DNA from: JBGSOW01 sp041738875
Lineage (GTDB): Bacteria; Patescibacteriota; Dojkabacteria; CALFHW01
NCBI GenBank assembly: GCA_041738875.1
Contig: JBGSOW010000065.1
Coordinates: 1-8,675, forward strand
Length of the DNA stretch: 8,675 bases
Reading direction: 5' to 3'
In this document: one piece after another, positions 6,770 to 8,675 of the stretch
Position numbering within the stretch: position 1 is the first letter of the stretch
Layout: the number at the start of each line of letters is the position of its first letter
Made by a program: the position numbers and the translations under genes
Notes under the pieces: generated by a model
The model's database searches: none
Seen by the model: the letters and a program-made list of their open reading frames with translations, nothing else
What the model was told of the DNA's origin: nothing

Positions 6770-7663
6770 TTACGGCTTCATCGACTCCTCAAGATACCTT
6801 TGCAAAAGCCCCAATCTTTGATTAACCCACTCTAGTGTAACTGGAGTGATTTCTTTCTTAAGCACTCCTCTTTCCCAAAATTCACTAAGACGGTTAGCTC
6901 GAGTCAATTGCCTCACAAGTCCAGCAAAAGTATCTGGAATATTGTTCATATCTTCAGAATGGACTAAGATATCGTGATCTGAGTATTCGATGACTACTTC
7001 CAGGAATCTCTGTATACCTTTATATACCCTTGTAGGAAAGTGAAAGACTAATTCAGTATAGAAATCTGTTTGATCACCTACTATAAGACTATTTGCAGTA
7101 ATTCTAATAACACTTTCAGCTGTGGGAACGTAACTTGAACCTCGTCTGAAATCGTTCGGACTTTCATAGGGATGCACGACTTTGTAAAAATAAACTACTG
7201 GTGGTGTTGTAGTCCAGTCATCTGGCAAAGTAAATCTCGCGCCTCCAATCCTTTCTGGGTATACAGAGTTTTTATAACCCTGAAGATTAATACTACCATC
7301 TCTCCCAAACTCAATCTTGGTTGTTCGTTGAACTGCAGAGTGGGCTATCTTTTCAAAACTCGCTTTGCTGACTGGATAAGGACCAACTACTTCTGGTGTT
7401 GGTCGGATTGAATCAGTCTCAGGATCATTCGCAGCATTGAATACAACAATATGTCCTGAATCTGGTGTAAGTACAGCAGGATCAAGAGTCAATGTTCGCA
7501 GAGGCGGAAGAGTAGTTAATCCTTGTGAATCAGTACTTTTAGCCAGATTCAATTGCAATCTTAGATACAAAAAATCATACTCCCTCGGCTTTAAAGCGAA
7601 GATAGTATCCTTCATGATTTTTTCTTCTTCAGAAGGACCTTGGCCGTATTCAGCTGAGCTCAT
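6770..7663 (-). CDS. Unknown protein C, overlapping protein D
   Basis: This 297-residue product matches no family I know. Its ATG (7663-7661) overlaps the TGA of upstream gene D as ATGA, which supports this start and suggests translational coupling. No signal peptide, membrane segment or nucleotide-binding loop is visible. The N-terminal 30 residues are charged and probably helical, and residues 55-230 look rich in beta strands (HIVVFNA at 71-77, PVVYFYKVVHP at 155-165, ELVFHFP at 204-210, FLEVVIEYSDHDILVHS at 220-236). The C-terminal 55 residues look helical, with three Trp residues in the protein as a whole. It converges on zwf with a 36-bp gap in which I see no clear terminator. The function is unknown; co-translation with D suggests that the two act together. 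Confidence 0.85.
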   Translation of the reverse strand: MSSAEYGQGPSEEEKIMKDTIFALKPREYDFLYLRLQLNLAKSTDSQGLTTLPPLRTLTLDPAVLTPDSGHIVVFNAANDPETDSIRPTPEVVGPYPVSKASFEKIAHSAVQRTTKIEFGRDGSINLQGYKNSVYPERIGGARFTLPDDWTTTPPVVYFYKVVHPYESPNDFRRGSSYVPTAESVIRITANSLIVGDQTDFYTELVFHFPTRVYKGIQRFLEVVIEYSDHDILVHSEDMNNIPDTFAGLVRQLTRANRLSEFWERGVLKKEITPVTLEWVNQRLGLLQRYLEESMKP

Positions 7664-8373
7664 TTTTGGTCTTTCGGTCTATGTGCATCTAATATAGCCT
7701 TTAATTCCGTTGCTATTTGATTATCGTAAACAGATCGTATATTAATATCATTTACTGGGCGCTTCTTAGCCAAATCTATGAGTAATGCCGAAATACTACT
7801 AATAAAAGTTACAGATTGTGTAACTACAAAGTCAGCAGTCAAGCCAGGAGGTTTTTGAGCAAGCATATTGGGAAAGACACCTACAAGTGATGGTAGATCA
7901 GATATAGCGAAACTGGTATATATATTATGAAACCGGGTTACATCAGGGACAAGGATAACGTGTTTTAAACCTGCTTGCTTGGCCACATCAAAAGCTAATT
8001 TAGTACTTTGTGCAAACCCAAATCCTTCAATCCCCTTATTGGTAATCTCAGGTGTAGCTCCCCCATAAATCTTTCTAAGAAAATCATCGCGCTTTGTGTG
8101 AATCGAAATACCTATACCTCTTTCTTCCCTAGTTGGAGGTTTTAATTCACCAAAATCTAAATATGCTAACAATACACCCTCAGGCACACCTCCGTATTCA
8201 GGTTCCGCTAAACGTGAAAGGTGGGGTAGCCATTCAGATAAGCCACTCAGTCCAGCACCAGGGAAAGCAAACATTGCTCTATAACCTCTATCTTCAACTA
8301 CTAATTGTGTATCTGATTTTTCAACATGTAGATCTGCATGTAAGCCTAATCTCTCAGCATTTGATAAAGCCAT
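7660..8373 (-). CDS. Unknown protein D, possible inactive alpha/beta-hydrolase-like fold
   Basis: The 237-residue product is not assigned to a family. Its layout resembles an alpha/beta hydrolase: a strand and turn FAFPGAGLSGLSEWLPHL (35-52) where an oxyanion-hole loop would sit, a strand GVLLAYLDFGEL (66-77), then IEGFGFAQSTKLAFDVAKQAGLKHVILVPD as strand, elbow, helix and strand (115-144). In active members the elbow is G-x-S-x-G; aligned on the following helix it reads G-F-A-Q-S (119-123), with Ala where the nucleophile serine belongs. If the fold is right, this copy may not be catalytic. The fold call is tentative. The C-terminal part (150-229) resembles gene E. ATG 8373 has no Shine-Dalgarno motif at usable distance. 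The TGA stop overlaps the start of gene C (ATGA), so D and C are probably cotranslated. Confidence 0.82.
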   Translation of the reverse strand: MALSNAERLGLHADLHVEKSDTQLVVEDRGYRAMFAFPGAGLSGLSEWLPHLSRLAEPEYGGVPEGVLLAYLDFGELKPPTREERGIGISIHTKRDDFLRKIYGGATPEITNKGIEGFGFAQSTKLAFDVAKQAGLKHVILVPDVTRFHNIYTSFAISDLPSLVGVFPNMLAQKPPGLTADFVVTQSVTFISSISALLIDLAKKRPVNDINIRSVYDNQIATELKAILDAHRPKDQK

Positions 8374-8435
8374 AGTTTGTTTATTGTAAAAATTAAATTA
8401 AACTCCTTGTATTGTTTCTTTCTATAAAATATTAG
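8374..8435 (-). promoter_or_regulatory. Gap between genes E and D
   Basis: This 62-bp AT-rich gap separates the stop of E from the start of D on the minus strand. It contains AAGGAG (plus-strand CTCCTT at 8403-8408), the only clear Shine-Dalgarno-like string found ahead of a gene here. It lies 29 nt before the D start, too far to act in the normal way. A TACAAT box close to the D ATG could be a -10 element, but no matching -35 is seen. No hairpin with a T-tract was found to separate E from D. Confidence 0.25.
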
Positions 8436-8675
8436 CTATCTTGTTGTAATTAGTTGTTTTATTTGTTCGGGTGTATCTGGATTTTGGGCTCCGTAAAGAT
8501 GTACACCAAAACCACGCAGAATTGCTCTTGTAAAAAAAATTATCGTGAATGTTACATCATCTTCTGTAGGCATATCACCATCCATAACAACACCCGTAAC
8601 TAACTTATACGCTGGATTAATTCCTGTCATCGCCCTTACTACATCTCTGTAAGCTGCGGAATAAGTATATATGCC
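8436..8675 (-). CDS. Unknown protein E, C-terminal fragment, possible paralog of D
   Basis: The frame stays open from the right window edge to a TAG stop, giving 79 residues; the true start is outside the window, and the internal ATG at 8630 need not be used. The fragment begins GIYTYSAAYRDVVRAMTG and contains DDVTFTIIFFTRAILRGFGVHLYG. Protein D has the same two anchors in the same order: IYT (151-153 in D, 2-4 here) and VTF (188-190 in D, 41-43 here), each followed by a hydrophobic helix, and both proteins end with a similar acidic-amphipathic helix (PEQIKQLI here, ATELKAIL in D). E, D and C share orientation and may form one operon, with E and D as tandem duplicates. No function can be assigned from this fragment. 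Confidence 0.75.
   Translation of the reverse strand, partial: GIYTYSAAYRDVVRAMTGINPAYKLVTGVVMDGDMPTEDDVTFTIIFFTRAILRGFGVHLYGAQNPDTPEQIKQLITTR

Noticed and set aside
4096..7190. Similarity between protein A (STYVPRQGERELRVSN, from residue 61) and protein C (SSYVPTAESVIRITAN, from residue 176)
   Set aside because: The match is one short stretch, at different places in proteins of different length, with no further colinear motifs; it may be chance.
3939..7662. UGA recoded as glycine, as in Gracilibacteria/Absconditabacteria
   Set aside because: TGA ends tal and zwf at family-appropriate lengths and ends D exactly at the ATGA junction with C, so UGA is a stop here.
8403..8408. AAGGAG (minus strand) as the ribosome binding site of gene D
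   Set aside because: It lies 29 nt upstream of the ATG, well beyond a working distance, and no other start codon follows it closely.
1..8675. CRISPR arrays, tRNA or rRNA genes, insertion sequences, prophage genes
   Set aside because: I saw no regularly spaced repeats beyond the two-copy unit at 2144-2187, no transposase or integrase motifs, and too little non-coding space for rRNA.

Overview
The window is AT-rich bacterial chromosome carrying two recognisable blocks of central metabolism and five genes I cannot name. The standard genetic code holds: TGA ends tal, zwf and one unknown gene exactly where the families or overlaps require. None of the starts I could inspect has a Shine-Dalgarno motif at normal spacing. 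AT-richness, SD-less starts, a compact F-ATPase, a short-form 6-phosphogluconate dehydrogenase, a divergent G6PDH and many orphan genes together suggest an uncultured Patescibacteria/CPR-type genome (for example Saccharibacteria or Microgenomates). This placement is inference at moderate to low confidence.

Layout. Positions 1-2125 (+) hold the end of the F1F0 ATP synthase operon: the C-terminus of atpG, then atpD and atpC. A 78-bp convergent gap follows, with two copies of a 21-bp repeat and a weak terminator-like hairpin serving the minus strand. Gnd (6-phosphogluconate dehydrogenase) lies on the minus strand at 2204-3163. A 133-bp divergent intergenic region separates it from a plus-strand run: tal (transaldolase), two unknown genes (A, 3916-4644; B, 4648-5331) and zwf (glucose-6-phosphate dehydrogenase, to 6733). 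Junctions in this run are an overlap, 3 nt and 19 nt, so it looks like one transcription unit. From 6770 to the right edge are three unknown minus-strand genes: C, D (sharing a 4-base ATGA overlap) and E (5'-truncated by the window edge).

Function. Zwf and Gnd are the two dehydrogenases of the oxidative pentose phosphate pathway, and both show arginines at the positions expected for NADP binding. Tal belongs to the non-oxidative branch. The set would make NADPH and pentose/tetrose phosphates. No 6-phosphogluconolactonase is recognisable here. The ATP synthase genes are an adjacent but separate unit.

The most interesting part is the unknown genes. A and B appear to be diverged tandem paralogs placed between tal and zwf. 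D and E also look like diverged tandem paralogs. D has an alpha/beta-hydrolase-like layout in which the nucleophile serine appears to be missing. None of A-E shows a signal peptide or membrane segment in the sequence available, so they are probably cytosolic.
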